Part shown: positions 1-8,510 of the stretch, piece by piece
Layout: each line of letters opens with the position of its first letter
How positions within the stretch are numbered: the first letter of the stretch is position 1
Source of the DNA: Planctomycetales bacterium 71-10
GTDB taxonomy: Bacteria > Planctomycetota > Planctomycetia > Isosphaerales > Isosphaeraceae
NCBI GenBank assembly: GCA_001898385.1
Contig: MKTT01000082.1
Location: forward strand, 27,640-91,639
Direction: 5' to 3'
Length of the DNA stretch: 64,000 nucleotides
Translations under genes and position numbers: made by a program
The notes under the pieces: model-generated
What the model saw: the letters and a program-made list of their open reading frames with translations, nothing else
What the model was told of the DNA's origin: nothing
The model's database searches: none

Positions 1-1
1 T

Positions 2-292
2 TCATGACTTCCCCCCCTCCTCGCCGCCCTTCGGCTCGCCGCCGAACAGGTCCCAGATCCTCGCCATCACGTCCTGGAGGACCGTCGTATTGAGCGCGTA
101 GTAGATCTGCTGCCCCTCGCGCCGGGTCGTCACCAGGTCGGCGTCCTTGAGCACCGAGAAGTGGTGCGACATCGACGGCTTGGAGACGTCGAAGTGCTCC
201 GCCAGCTCCCCGGCCGTCATCTCGCCCCGGCCCAGGAGCTGGAGGATCTTCCTCCGAGAAGGATCCGAAAGCGCCTTGAACACCTCGTTCAT
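2..292 (-). CDS. ArsR/SdpR-family winged-helix repressor
   Basis: A 96-residue DNA-binding protein that begins MNEVFKALSDPSRRKILQLL, the typical opening of SdpR-like ArsR regulators. The winged helix spans roughly residues 10-80, with a recognition helix around VSKPSMSHHFSVLK. None of the cysteine metal ligands of ArsR/SmtB sensors is present, which favours the autorepressor SdpR subgroup. I chose the ATG at 292 because the 28 codons upstream encode an Arg-rich, unconserved stretch. The stop overlaps a following ATG at position 5 (ATGA junction), so a translationally coupled gene continues off the left edge; in this family it is usually an SdpI-like membrane protein, but that gene cannot be seen here. 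Confidence 0.85.
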   Translation of the reverse strand: MNEVFKALSDPSRRKILQLLGRGEMTAGELAEHFDVSKPSMSHHFSVLKDADLVTTRREGQQIYYALNTTVLQDVMARIWDLFGGEPKGGEEGGKS

Positions 293-386
293 CGCGTCCC
301 CGCGGGTGGATTCGCCGATCCCGGGCGGATATTTAGTCCGTCGTCGAATTATCGATCGCACGCCCCGGGCGGTCAAGGCAGGCCGC

Positions 387-977
387 TCAGGCCTCGTCGA
401 GCGTGACCTTGGGCGGGAGCGGCTGCGGCTGGTACGCCAGGAGGTCGGAGATCAGGGCTTCGGGATCGGTGGAGACGAGGAGCGGGTCGAGGAATCGGCG
501 TCGGATGAAGCCGTTGTCCGCGCCGAATTCCAGGAGCGCGAGGAGCGGGTCGAAGTAGCCCTCGACGTTGAGCAGGCCGATGGGCTTGCCGTGGATCCCC
601 AGGCCGGCCCAGCTCAGGATCTCGAAGAACTCCTCGTAGGTGCCGATGCCGCCGGGGAGCGTGAGGAAGGCGTCGGAGCGGGCGGTCATCATGGCCTTGC
701 GCTCGTGCATGCCGGGGACGACGTGCAGCTCGGTGAGGCCGTGGTGGGCGATCTCGTGCGAGGAGAGGGCCTCGGGGATGACGCCGATCACCTCGCCCCC
801 CTCGGCGAGCGCCGCGTCGGCGACCACGCCCATGAGGCCCACCCGTCCGCCGCCGTACACGAGGCCGACCTTCTTTCGGGCGATGGCACGGCCGACCCGC
901 TCGGCGTGCTCGCGAAAGGCCGGAGAGTTCCCGAACGAGGATCCGCAGAAGACGCAGATGCGTGGGCGTTCCATCAT
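387..977 (-). CDS. LOG-family nucleoside monophosphate phosphoribohydrolase
   Basis: A 196-residue Rossmann-like protein of the LOG (Lonely Guy, TIGR00730) family, which cleaves nucleoside 5'-monophosphates such as cytokinin ribotides into base and ribose 5-phosphate. Diagnostic motifs are visible: VYGGGRVGLMG near residue 40 and PGGIGTYEEFFE near residue 110, the phosphate-binding and catalytic PGGxGTxxE signature. Length is normal for the family. Old annotations call such proteins lysine decarboxylases, which is incorrect. It is a single gene between the regulator at the left edge and a membrane protein. The physiological substrate cannot be deduced from context. Two adjacent ATG codons (977 and 974) could serve as start. 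Confidence 0.9.
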   Translation of the reverse strand: MMERPRICVFCGSSFGNSPAFREHAERVGRAIARKKVGLVYGGGRVGLMGVVADAALAEGGEVIGVIPEALSSHEIAHHGLTELHVVPGMHERKAMMTARSDAFLTLPGGIGTYEEFFEILSWAGLGIHGKPIGLLNVEGYFDPLLALLEFGADNGFIRRRFLDPLLVSTDPEALISDLLAYQPQPLPPKVTLDEA

Positions 978-1013
978 GATTTCTTGCGAAGACCTTTCGA
1001 CTCGATTCGACGC

Positions 1014-1844
1014 TCAGAGCCTCGCCGCGCCGAGCTTGGCGTCGCTCGTGTTGCGGAGGATCGTGACGTAATACAGGGCCAGGAGCCCGGCGATGTACGC
1101 CAGCGTCACGAAGACTCCGACGCCGATCGGCACGATCGCCTCGGGTCCCCCCTCGCCGGGGTTGAGGGCGTCTGGCGAGCCGGGCGGCGGGGCCGGGCCC
1201 GCGGCGGGGGCGAGGGCTCCGTACACGACCATCGCCGTCGCCAGCCCCGCCGAGCCGCCTCCGAGCACGACGACCAGCAGGTGCATGATGTAGAAGATCG
1301 AGAGCGGGTTCACTCGCTCCACGCGCTTCGCGGGCAGGCCCAGCAGGGCGTTGAGCTTGGCGACCTCGTAGATCAGGCCGATGCGGGCGCGGATCAGCAG
1401 GAAGCTGATGAAGATCGCCAGCACGGCGAGCGTCGCGAAGGTCGCGGGGAGGCACCAACGCTGGACGACGCGGAGCGGCACCATCGGCGCGACGTCCGCC
1501 TTGACGTTCAGCAGCCCCGTCGCCGCCGCCACCAGGATCGAGGCGACGGCCAGGAAGATGCCGACGGAGCGGTTGCGATCCGTCACGAGCTGGTGGATCG
1601 TCCGCGAGACGTGGAGGAATCGGACCTCCGGCGCGAGCGCCGGGTGGGCCTCGGGCTTCCAGCCGACTGCGGCCTCCTCGCCCAGCATCTCGATCTCGGC
1701 CAGGCGACGATCGATCGATTCCTCGCCGCCGACGTCGTCGCCGAGCCCCTGGGCGTGCTCGCGGAGCCCGACCTGCCCGGCGAGGGACGGCGGGGCGGGG
1801 GCCGAGGGGGCCTGGGGGGCTTCGGGCTTCTCTGCGTCGCTCAT
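1014..1844 (-). CDS. four-helix membrane protein of unknown function
   Basis: A 276-residue protein with a Pro/Ala/Glu-rich cytoplasmic N-terminus of about 90 residues followed by four predicted membrane segments: around SVGIFLAVASILVAAATGLL, LPATFATLAVLAIFISFLLI, IFYIMHLLVVVLGGGSAGLA and IVPIGVGVFVTLAYIAGLLA. I do not recognise a named family. The start was placed at the ATG at 1844 because upstream codons are low-complexity. It is transcribed in the same direction as the LOG gene with a 36-bp gap, so the two may be co-transcribed. No enzymatic motif is visible. Confidence 0.7.
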   Translation of the reverse strand: MSDAEKPEAPQAPSAPAPPSLAGQVGLREHAQGLGDDVGGEESIDRRLAEIEMLGEEAAVGWKPEAHPALAPEVRFLHVSRTIHQLVTDRNRSVGIFLAVASILVAAATGLLNVKADVAPMVPLRVVQRWCLPATFATLAVLAIFISFLLIRARIGLIYEVAKLNALLGLPAKRVERVNPLSIFYIMHLLVVVLGGGSAGLATAMVVYGALAPAAGPAPPPGSPDALNPGEGGPEAIVPIGVGVFVTLAYIAGLLALYYVTILRNTSDAKLGAARL

Positions 1845-2163
1845 GGGCTGGACCTCGCGGTGCCGGCGGTCGGGCGGCGTTGGTCGGCTTCGCCCCGCCA
1901 TCATGCTTCGAAGGGGCCGCGATCCGCAAGATGGGCCGTCCAAGTCCCCGCCTCGCCAAGGGCTTAGGACGACCGCGCCGGACGTCCGACTCGGCATGGG
2001 CGGAAGCTGAGCTTTCGACTAGACTGCCGCCCGCCCGGAGCCTGCACGGGCGACGTCGACGACAGACGCGCGGCGCGGTCCGGGATGGAGCCCGGCCCGC
2101 ACGAGGCCCTGACCGCCGCTCCCGGCGGACGGTCGAGGCGCGTCACCGGCCGGGGAGGATCGC

Positions 2164-2655
2164 ATGAGCAAGGAAGCTGTCGGCAGATTGCTGCTCGTGG
2201 AGGATGAACACGTCCTCCGCGGCCTCGTCCATCAGTTCCTCGCCCTGGAGAATTACGAGGTCGAGCCCGTGGCCGACGGCCGGGAGGCGATCGACGCGTA
2301 TGCGGCGCGAGGGCCCTATGACCTGATCCTGATGGACCTCAACCTCCCCCACGTCCCGGGCGTGGAAGCCTGCCGGCAGATCCGGCGCATGAACCGCCAT
2401 CAGCCCGTCCTGGTGTGCAGCGCGGCGATCCTCGAATCGCACACCGAGGCCCTGCACGCCCTGGGGGTCTACGACTCGCTGATGAAGCCATATCACCCGG
2501 CCGAGTTGGCGACCGCGGTCCGGCGGATCTTGGCCGAAGGGCCGGGAGCCGCCCCGTCCGCGCCGACCTGGCGGGACCACCGGGCCCACGCGGGACCCGG
2601 GCCGAAGGCCGCGGCGCATCCGTCCGCCTTGTCGGAACTTCGAGGATTCGAGTAA
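2164..2655 (+). CDS. single-domain response regulator
   Basis: A 163-residue stand-alone CheY-like receiver. The acidic pocket is LVEDEH (E13, D14), the phosphoacceptor is D58 within LILMDLNLP, the switch serine is S86 and the conserved lysine is K108 in LMKPYHP. After about residue 125 there is only a Pro/Ala-rich tail and no output domain. A phosphotransfer or protein-interaction role is therefore likely. No histidine kinase lies nearby, so the partner is unknown. The ATG at 2164 follows a GGGGAGG Shine-Dalgarno-like stretch (cggggaggatcgc). Confidence 0.9.
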   Translation: MSKEAVGRLLLVEDEHVLRGLVHQFLALENYEVEPVADGREAIDAYAARGPYDLILMDLNLPHVPGVEACRQIRRMNRHQPVLVCSAAILESHTEALHALGVYDSLMKPYHPAELATAVRRILAEGPGAAPSAPTWRDHRAHAGPGPKAAAHPSALSELRGFE

Positions 2656-2762
2656 GCTGAGGAATCGTGAGCCGTCGGGGCGGGGAGCCCGCCGACGAGG
2701 GCCGGACTCTCCGCAAGGCCGCGCCTTGCCGCTCATTCTATCGAGACCCGAGGGACGGTTTC

Positions 2763-3290
2763 ATGGCTGGGAAACCGCTGAATCGACTGGAACTGCGTCG
2801 CCAGAGCGAGGCCGCCGAGCCTCTCGACCCCATGGAGGACGAGACCGACGACGTCGTCGAGGTCGACGATGACGAAGAGGTCTCCGCACGCCCGAAGAAG
2901 AAGGCCAAGGCCCCCGCGAAGACCAAGGCCAAGTCGTCCCGCGCCGCCAAGCCGGCCGCCCGGATGAAGATCGTCTGGGTGGTCATGAACGACGCCTACA
3001 AGGCCGTCGGCACCTTCGACTTCAACCAGAAGGAGGCCGCCGAGGCCCGCGCCGCCGAGCTGACCGCCAAGGGCAAGGGGACCCACTTCGTCCAGCGCGT
3101 GAAGGAAGAGATGCCCGCCGACGCGCCCGGCATCGGCGCCTCGATCCCCCGCCCCGAGGTCGCCCCCTCCCGCGCCAAGGCCGCCAAGGCCGCCAAGCCG
3201 GTCATCGAGGCCGTCGTCGAGGACGAGGTCGAAGACGAGGACGAGGACGACGTCGAGGTCGAAGACGATTCGGACGACGACGACGAGTGA
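2763..3290 (+). CDS. small charged protein, acidic C-terminal tail
   Basis: A 175-residue protein in three parts. The N-terminus is acidic then Lys/Ala-rich (about residues 15-60). The core of about 55 residues (MKIVWVVMNDAYKAVGTFDF onward, to VQRVKEEMP) looks folded. The last 30 residues are almost only Asp and Glu. I do not recognise a named family; the Lys-rich stretch and acidic tail resemble nucleic-acid or histone-like binding proteins, but that is composition only. The ATG at 2763 was preferred over the in-frame GTG at 2667 because the core begins soon after it and the extension is Arg-rich. Confidence 0.6.
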   Translation: MAGKPLNRLELRRQSEAAEPLDPMEDETDDVVEVDDDEEVSARPKKKAKAPAKTKAKSSRAAKPAARMKIVWVVMNDAYKAVGTFDFNQKEAAEARAAELTAKGKGTHFVQRVKEEMPADAPGIGASIPRPEVAPSRAKAAKAAKPVIEAVVEDEVEDEDEDDVEVEDDSDDDDE

Positions 3291-3407
3291 CGGACGGCCT
3301 CCGGGCCCTCCGTCCTCGCCCCCATCGATCCCCCCGCGAAAGTCGCACGGCCCGCCGTCGCCTCCCCGGCGACGGCGGGCCGTCGTCCGTCCCGGGGGCC
3401 GTCGGCC

Positions 3408-5294
3408 TCAGCGGGCCGCCTTGCGGCGTCCGGCCTTCGCTCGCTCGATCTCCTCGTCGTGCTGCCGCTTGAAGATTTCGTTGAGGTCGTCCTCCTCGCC
3501 GGGGCGGGTGAGGTCCTGGCCCTTCTTGGTGACGGCGATGAAGCCGATGCACATCTCGTCCGTCGTCCCCTCGCCCCAGCGGACGCGGACCGGGTGGGCG
3601 GCGTTCGGATTGCGCGGGTTGGAGGCCGAGTTGTCGAAGTGGGCGACGGCGTGGACCACCGACCCCTTGGGCAGGTCGATCGGCTCCTGGAAGTAGTATT
3701 GCGACTGCCAGTTGAAGTCCCAATCGTCGATGCGGATCAGGTCGCGCGTCGAGCCGTCGGGGAAGGTGACGAACATGTGCATGTCCTTCCCCAGCAGGTG
3801 CATGTGCGGGGCGACGGCGCGGGCCTCGGCGTCGACGGGGACGGTCCACGCCGCGCGGACCTCGACGTTCGGCTCTCCGGGCGGGAGGTCCAGGCCGTAG
3901 TTGAACGCGCCATTCCAGTGGAGGGTCTGGCGGACGGGCTTGCGGGCGAACTTCAGGCCGATGCGGGTGCGGTCGGTCTCGGGCTTGCCGGTCGGGTGGT
4001 AGTGGACCTGGAGGATGACGTCGGCGCCCTTCGGCAGGGAGCGGCCGACGCCGTCGGCGAGGATGCTCGGCGTCGCGCCGGGGGCCCAGCCGCCGAGGTC
4101 GCCGTTCACCTCCACGCCCGGCCCGGAGAAGTTGGTATAGCCGGGCCCTTCCGCGGCGGCGTCGAGCTTCCGGGCCTCGCCCGAGACGTCGACGTATCCC
4201 AGGACGTGGTGGACGACGCGCGGGTTGCCCGCCCGGTACTCGATGCCGGAGACGTAGACGTCCTCGGGGAGGCCCGTGGGGATCACGAAGCAGCGGTAGA
4301 CGTCGTCGCCCGAGGCGGGGATGGGGAAGTCGGCGCCGATGTCCAGGACGAGGTCGGGGCCGCCCTCGATGGACCAGTCGGCCGGGAAGTCGCGGGGCGC
4401 GGGGAGGTCCTTGGGGTCGCCCTCGGGCGCGCCCAACTCGGCCCAGACGGCGATGGCCTCGATCTCGGCGGGCGAGAGCGAGCGGTCGTGCTGGAACCTC
4501 GGGCCGACCCCGGGCGCAGCCTTCCACGGCGGCATGGAGCGGTCGGCGACGACGTTCGCCAGGTCGTCGGCCCGCTTGCGGGCCTGCTCATAGGAGTCGA
4601 GCGCGAACGGCCCGGCCTGGCCCTGGCGGTGGCACTCGCGGCAATGGTTCTGGAGGATCGCCGCCACGTCCCGGGCGTAGGTGGGGACCGCCTCGACCTC
4701 CGGGAGCGGGCAGCCCACGGCCGCGACGGCCGCGTCCTTCACCTCGCCGCCGGCCAGGACCGCGGAAATCGCCGGGCCGAGTTCGCCCGAGCCGGGGGCC
4801 GCCTTGCGGACGCCCCGGGCCGCGAACTGGTCGTCGATCCGGCCGTGATAGCGGAGCCGGCCGGAGGCGTCGAACAGGAACGCCTCGGGCGTGACCGTCG
4901 CGCCCACCCTCCGCGCCAGCCGGCCGCGGGGGTCGAGCGCGACGGCGGGCTTGAGGCCGTATTCCCTGGCATGTTCGACCAGGTCGGCGACGCTCGCGTC
5001 GGGGTCGACGCACGCGGCGACCCACTTCACGCGCGGCGGCGGGAACTCGTCGTGGAGCTTGTTGATCGTGGGGACGATCGCGTTGGCGATCGGGCACTCG
5101 GTCGAGTAGAACACGACGACCGTCGCGCCGTCGGGCGGGGGCGTCGGGTCGATCGTCGAGCCGTCGAGGCTCCGAAGCTCGCCCAGCCTCGCCGGGGCCT
5201 CCGGCGGGCCCTCGGACGCCGTCGCGGCGAGGGCCGTCAACAAGGATAAGGATGCGGTCGCGATCAGGCCGCGCCGCCACGTCATGCCTCGCAT
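3408..5294 (-). CDS. redoxin - cytochrome c - copper monooxygenase-like fusion, exported
   Basis: A protein of about 628 residues with a Sec-type signal (WRRGLIATASLSLLTALAA). It carries a thioredoxin-like redoxin domain (about 30-190; FYSTECPIANAI has one cysteine and no CxxC). Next is a single c-type haem site CRECH at about residue 220 in a planctomycete cytochrome-like segment. The C-terminus resembles copper type II ascorbate-dependent monooxygenases (PHM-like), with APHMHLLGKDMHMF holding several possible copper-ligand histidines and methionines. The architecture implies an extracytoplasmic redox enzyme; the substrate is unknown. Start 5294 gives a clean signal peptide; 5285 is an alternative. 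The N-terminal half is typical of planctomycete genomes. Confidence 0.85.
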   Translation of the reverse strand: MRGMTWRRGLIATASLSLLTALAATASEGPPEAPARLGELRSLDGSTIDPTPPPDGATVVVFYSTECPIANAIVPTINKLHDEFPPPRVKWVAACVDPDASVADLVEHAREYGLKPAVALDPRGRLARRVGATVTPEAFLFDASGRLRYHGRIDDQFAARGVRKAAPGSGELGPAISAVLAGGEVKDAAVAAVGCPLPEVEAVPTYARDVAAILQNHCRECHRQGQAGPFALDSYEQARKRADDLANVVADRSMPPWKAAPGVGPRFQHDRSLSPAEIEAIAVWAELGAPEGDPKDLPAPRDFPADWSIEGGPDLVLDIGADFPIPASGDDVYRCFVIPTGLPEDVYVSGIEYRAGNPRVVHHVLGYVDVSGEARKLDAAAEGPGYTNFSGPGVEVNGDLGGWAPGATPSILADGVGRSLPKGADVILQVHYHPTGKPETDRTRIGLKFARKPVRQTLHWNGAFNYGLDLPPGEPNVEVRAAWTVPVDAEARAVAPHMHLLGKDMHMFVTFPDGSTRDLIRIDDWDFNWQSQYYFQEPIDLPKGSVVHAVAHFDNSASNPRNPNAAHPVRVRWGEGTTDEMCIGFIAVTKKGQDLTRPGEEDDLNEIFKRQHDEEIERAKAGRRKAAR

Positions 5295-5384
5295 GTCCAC
5301 GCTGAGCCCCCGGGGTCGTCGTCGCGGTGGTCCTTCATGACAGCGTAGCGCGGGGGGGGCTCGCGTGGCAAGCGTCAATCCATG

Positions 5385-6050
5385 TCACTTCGCGAGGGGC
5401 CGGACGGAGACCTCCTTGAAGGTGACGACCGAGGCGTCGTCGTGGTTCTGGAGGCCGATATAGCCCGCCTGGGGACGGGCCCGGCGGGACGGGTCTCCCG
5501 GGCCGTCCTTGGCCTCGGCGTCGGGCTTGAGGGTCGCGGCGTCGAAGTCGGCGACGGGCGTGCCGTTGATCTGGGTCGTGATCCGGTCCCCCTTCAGGGT
5601 GATCTCCAGCGTGTTCCATTCGAGGGGCTTGGCCGGCTGGTTCTGGGCCGGGGCGAAGGTGTAGATGGAGCCGGTGCGGCGGTCGGGCTTGCCGCCGTCG
5701 GCGATCTGGACTTCGAACCCGTTGTGGACGGCGAACCAGGGCTCGGCCGGCTTGTCGGCGATCCGGACGTAGACGCCGGAGTTCGAGCGTTCGGTGCCCG
5801 TCTTGTAGACCACGCGGATCACGCAGTCGCCCAGCTTCTCGCGCGAGTACCAGAGCAGGCCCATCCCGCCCTCGGTCTTGAGCCGGCCGTCCTCCACGAC
5901 GAACCGGCCGGGGCCGACGTGCTCCCAGCCTTCCAGGCCCTTGCCGTCGAAGATGGGGCACCATTCCGACGACTGGGCGAAGAGGGGGCCGCCCAGGGCG
6001 ACGGCCAGGGACAAGGTCGCGGCAACGTACGAAAGGCGTCGGATCATCAT
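5385..6050 (-). CDS. DUF1080 (3-keto-disaccharide hydrolase-like) secreted protein
   Basis: A 221-residue secreted protein: signal peptide at residues 1-25 (ending LGGPLFAQ), then a concanavalin-like jelly-roll starting EWCPIFDGKGLEGWEHVG. The FDGKxLxGW opening and the later GVYVRIAD, NGFEVQI and EWNTLEI blocks are diagnostic of DUF1080. Members are linked to 3-keto-glycoside cleavage and to carbohydrate binding in Planctomycetes and Bacteroidetes. The next gene on the same strand, at 5294, is also exported and may be co-expressed. The start ATG at 6050 is chosen because the signal peptide begins exactly there. Confidence 0.88.
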   Translation of the reverse strand: MMIRRLSYVAATLSLAVALGGPLFAQSSEWCPIFDGKGLEGWEHVGPGRFVVEDGRLKTEGGMGLLWYSREKLGDCVIRVVYKTGTERSNSGVYVRIADKPAEPWFAVHNGFEVQIADGGKPDRRTGSIYTFAPAQNQPAKPLEWNTLEITLKGDRITTQINGTPVADFDAATLKPDAEAKDGPGDPSRRARPQAGYIGLQNHDDASVVTFKEVSVRPLAK

Positions 6051-6371
6051 GACGTCCTCGCTTGGGGGTTCGGGGAGGAACGAGGCGGAAGGCCGGCGGG
6101 AAGGCTCGCGCGACCTCGGGCGGGGTCGCTGCGCCCGATGAATCGTGAATCTACGGGCCCGCGCACGGTCGATCAAGCATCCCCCGGCCTGCGGGGCGCC
6201 TCGCCGCGATCGATGGACCGGCCCCTCCTTCGCCCCCCCGCAACGACCGAGGACGCCGGGGTCGATCCCTCGGCGCCGGCCGGTGCCGGATTCAGTCGGC
6301 GGGACCCGACCGCTATCATGGGGCCTCCCCATCGGGATCTGGACGGCGACCCGGTCCGAGGACCACGGCTG
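6051..6371. other. divergent intergenic region
   Basis: A 321-bp GC-rich spacer between the DUF1080 gene (leftward) and the oxidoreductase gene (rightward). It must hold promoters for both, but I could not identify convincing -35/-10 boxes, operators or hairpins. Long reading frames crossing it look like high-GC artefacts. Confidence 0.5.
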
Positions 6372-7367
6372 ATGCGCGCTGCTTATATCGAAGAGACCGG
6401 CCCCCCCGAGGCGATCCGCGTCGGCGACCTCCCCATCCCCGAGGCCGGACCAGGCCAGGCGCTGGTGCGGATCCGGGCGGTCGCCTTGAACCCGTTCGAC
6501 CTCTACCTACGGTCGGGGATGGTGGCGATGCCCATGGCCTTCCCTTACGTCCTGGCGAGCGACTTCGCCGGGGTCGTGGAGAAGGCCGGCCCCGGGGCGG
6601 GCCGGTTCCGGCCGGGCGATCGCGTGTGGGGGTCGAACCAGGGGCTCCTGGGCCGCCAGGGCGTCGCGGCGGAGTTCGCGGCGATCGACGAGGAGTGGCT
6701 CAACCCCACCCCCGCCCTGCTCCCCGACGCCGACGCCGCGGCGATGGCGATGGTCGGGATCACGGCCCACCTGGGCCTCTTCCACCGCGCCGGGCTGAAG
6801 GAGGGCGAGTCCGTCTACGTCCCCGGCGGTGCCGGCGGCGTGGGCTCCATGGTCGTCCAGATGGCCAAGGCCGTCGGTGCCCGCGTGGCGACCTCCGCCG
6901 GCAGCCCCGAGCGCGTCGACCTCTGCAAGCAGCTCGGTACCGACCTGGCCTTCAACTACAAGACCGAAGACCTCCGCGCCCGGCTCATCGAGTTCGCCCC
7001 GGAGGGGGTCGACGTCTGGTACGAAACCCAACGCGAGCCCGACCTGGCCACGAGCGTCCCGCTGCTCCGCAAGCGCGGGCGGATGGTCCTGATGGCCGGC
7101 CGCGCGGCGACGCCCTGCCTGCCGCTCGGCTCGTTCTACCCCCGCGACTGCTCGATCCTCGGCTTCGCGATGTTCAACGCCTCGGCCGAGGAACAGCGGC
7201 GCTGCGCGTCGGACATGGTCCGCTGGATCGAGGACGGTCGGCTCAAGCCGCTGGTCGGCCGCGCCTTCCCGCTCGACGATGCCGCCGACGCCGAGCGGTT
7301 CCTGGAGGCGAACACGATCGGCAAGGCGGGGGACCTCGCCGGCAAGGTCGTGATCCTGGTCGACTGA
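6372..7367 (+). CDS. MDR-family NAD(P)H:quinone oxidoreductase
   Basis: A 331-residue medium-chain dehydrogenase/reductase. The N-terminal GroES-like domain (about 1-120) lacks zinc-ligand cysteines and has [10 protein letters not shown] instead, as in quinone oxidoreductases (QOR/zeta-crystallin). The Rossmann part has the NADP loop [21 protein letters not shown] near residue 155. It likely reduces quinones or activated alkenes with NADPH in the cytoplasm. The ATG at 6372 starts the conserved [13 protein letters not shown]. It lies 40 bp upstream of the NagB-fold gene and could be co-transcribed with it. Confidence 0.9.
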   Translation: MRAAYIEETGPPEAIRVGDLPIPEAGPGQALVRIRAVALNPFDLYLRSGMVAMPMAFPYVLASDFAGVVEKAGPGAGRFRPGDRVWGSNQGLLGRQGVAAEFAAIDEEWLNPTPALLPDADAAAMAMVGITAHLGLFHRAGLKEGESVYVPGGAGGVGSMVVQMAKAVGARVATSAGSPERVDLCKQLGTDLAFNYKTEDLRARLIEFAPEGVDVWYETQREPDLATSVPLLRKRGRMVLMAGRAATPCLPLGSFYPRDCSILGFAMFNASAEEQRRCASDMVRWIEDGRLKPLVGRAFPLDDAADAERFLEANTIGKAGDLAGKVVILVD

Positions 7368-7407
7368 TCCACCCGCCCGCCCGTCACCCGAAGAGGCCCG
7401 TTCGCCG

Positions 7408-8358
7408 ATGAACCTGCTCACCACCTTCGCCGGCTCCATGATGGAAGGGTTCCTCCCCGCGGGGTGGGACCTCGCCCGGATCGACGCCTGCTGCTCCCAG
7501 CCCCCCGCCTCGATCGCCGACCGCCAGCCCTGGTGGAACCCCCGCTTCGAGGCGATCCCCTGCCGCGACGTGGCGGACTTCGACGTGATGATGGGGCACG
7601 AGATCGCCGCCACGATCCGAGACGCCCGCGACCGCGGCAAGCCGGCCGCCTTCATCCTCCCCGTCGGGCCGATGGGCATGTACCGCTGGGCCGTCTACTT
7701 CCTCAAGGAGTGGGGCGTCTCTTGCGATCACGTGCACGGCTTCAACATGGACGAATGGAGCGACCGCGACGGCAAAACCCTGCCGTCCGACGACCCCGGC
7801 GCGTTCCAGAACGCGATGCAGCAGGCGTTCTACGGGCCGCTCGGCAAGCTCACCGTCCCCGAGACGCAGCGTCATTTCGCCACGCCCGACAGCCTCCCGC
7901 GCTACGCCGAGCAGATCGGCGAGCTGAAGGCGAAGGGGGCGGAGCTGACGGTGGTATTCGGCATCGGCCGGGTCTGCCACATCGCCTTCTGGGAGCCCCA
8001 CTTCGCCGCCGAGTACCCCTCGGTCGACGAGTGGAAGCAGGCCACCCACCGGCTCGGCGCGCGGCTCCACCCGCTGACGATCGAGCAGAACGCCCTCACC
8101 AGCTTCCGGAGCCGGACCACGCTGGTCCCGGCGTTCGCCAACACGATCGGCCCCGGCCTGTTCCTCCAGGCCGACCGGATCACCGGCGGGGCCGAGGGGG
8201 TCTTCGGCCGCGGCATGCAGTGGCAGGGCGCCAGCCTCTGGATGACGCTCCGCTACGGCCCCGACCCCTGGGTCCCCAGCACCTTCATGCCCACCCTCCC
8301 CGGCCGCCTCTTCTACCACGAGGAACTCGCCGGGCCCCTCACGCCCGACATGAACTGA
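7408..8358 (+). CDS. NagB/SugE-fold sugar-phosphate isomerase/deaminase-like protein
   Basis: A 316-residue protein related to glucosamine-6-phosphate deaminase. The substrate-loop motif [10 protein letters not shown] (about residue 112) matches the HxFNMDEY of NagB, whose Asp is the catalytic base. The second active-site motif is altered: [13 protein letters not shown] in place of GxGxDGHIAFNEP, so the His and Glu remain but the ring-opening Asp and following Gly are Val and Cys. The fold is clear, but whether it deaminates GlcN6P is doubtful; it may act on another sugar phosphate. It sits just before xylose isomerase, consistent with a sugar-utilisation context. Length exceeds classic NagB (about 266) mainly at the N-terminus. 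Confidence 0.8.
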   Translation: MNLLTTFAGSMMEGFLPAGWDLARIDACCSQPPASIADRQPWWNPRFEAIPCRDVADFDVMMGHEIAATIRDARDRGKPAAFILPVGPMGMYRWAVYFLKEWGVSCDHVHGFNMDEWSDRDGKTLPSDDPGAFQNAMQQAFYGPLGKLTVPETQRHFATPDSLPRYAEQIGELKAKGAELTVVFGIGRVCHIAFWEPHFAAEYPSVDEWKQATHRLGARLHPLTIEQNALTSFRSRTTLVPAFANTIGPGLFLQADRITGGAEGVFGRGMQWQGASLWMTLRYGPDPWVPSTFMPTLPGRLFYHEELAGPLTPDMN

Positions 8359-8510
8359 AGGTCGCGACTACGCGGGGCGATCGGCCGAGCCCGCCCCGCG
8401 TCCCGGGCCCGGCGCGGGCGCGGGTGGGGCCTTGTCGCGTCCCGGGCGGCGATTTAGAGTGTGGCTTCGGCTCTGTTCAAATGTCTGCATGACGCGCGGC
8501 GAGGCTCTCC

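Noticed and set aside
147..1967. 606-codon frame on the plus strand opposite the regulator, LOG and membrane genes
   Set aside because: Arg/Glu/Gly-rich composition typical of antisense frames in high-GC DNA; the minus-strand genes have clear motifs.
3202..4527. 441-codon minus-strand frame overlapping the redoxin/cytochrome gene
   Set aside because: Arg/Pro-only shadow of the real frame on the same strand.
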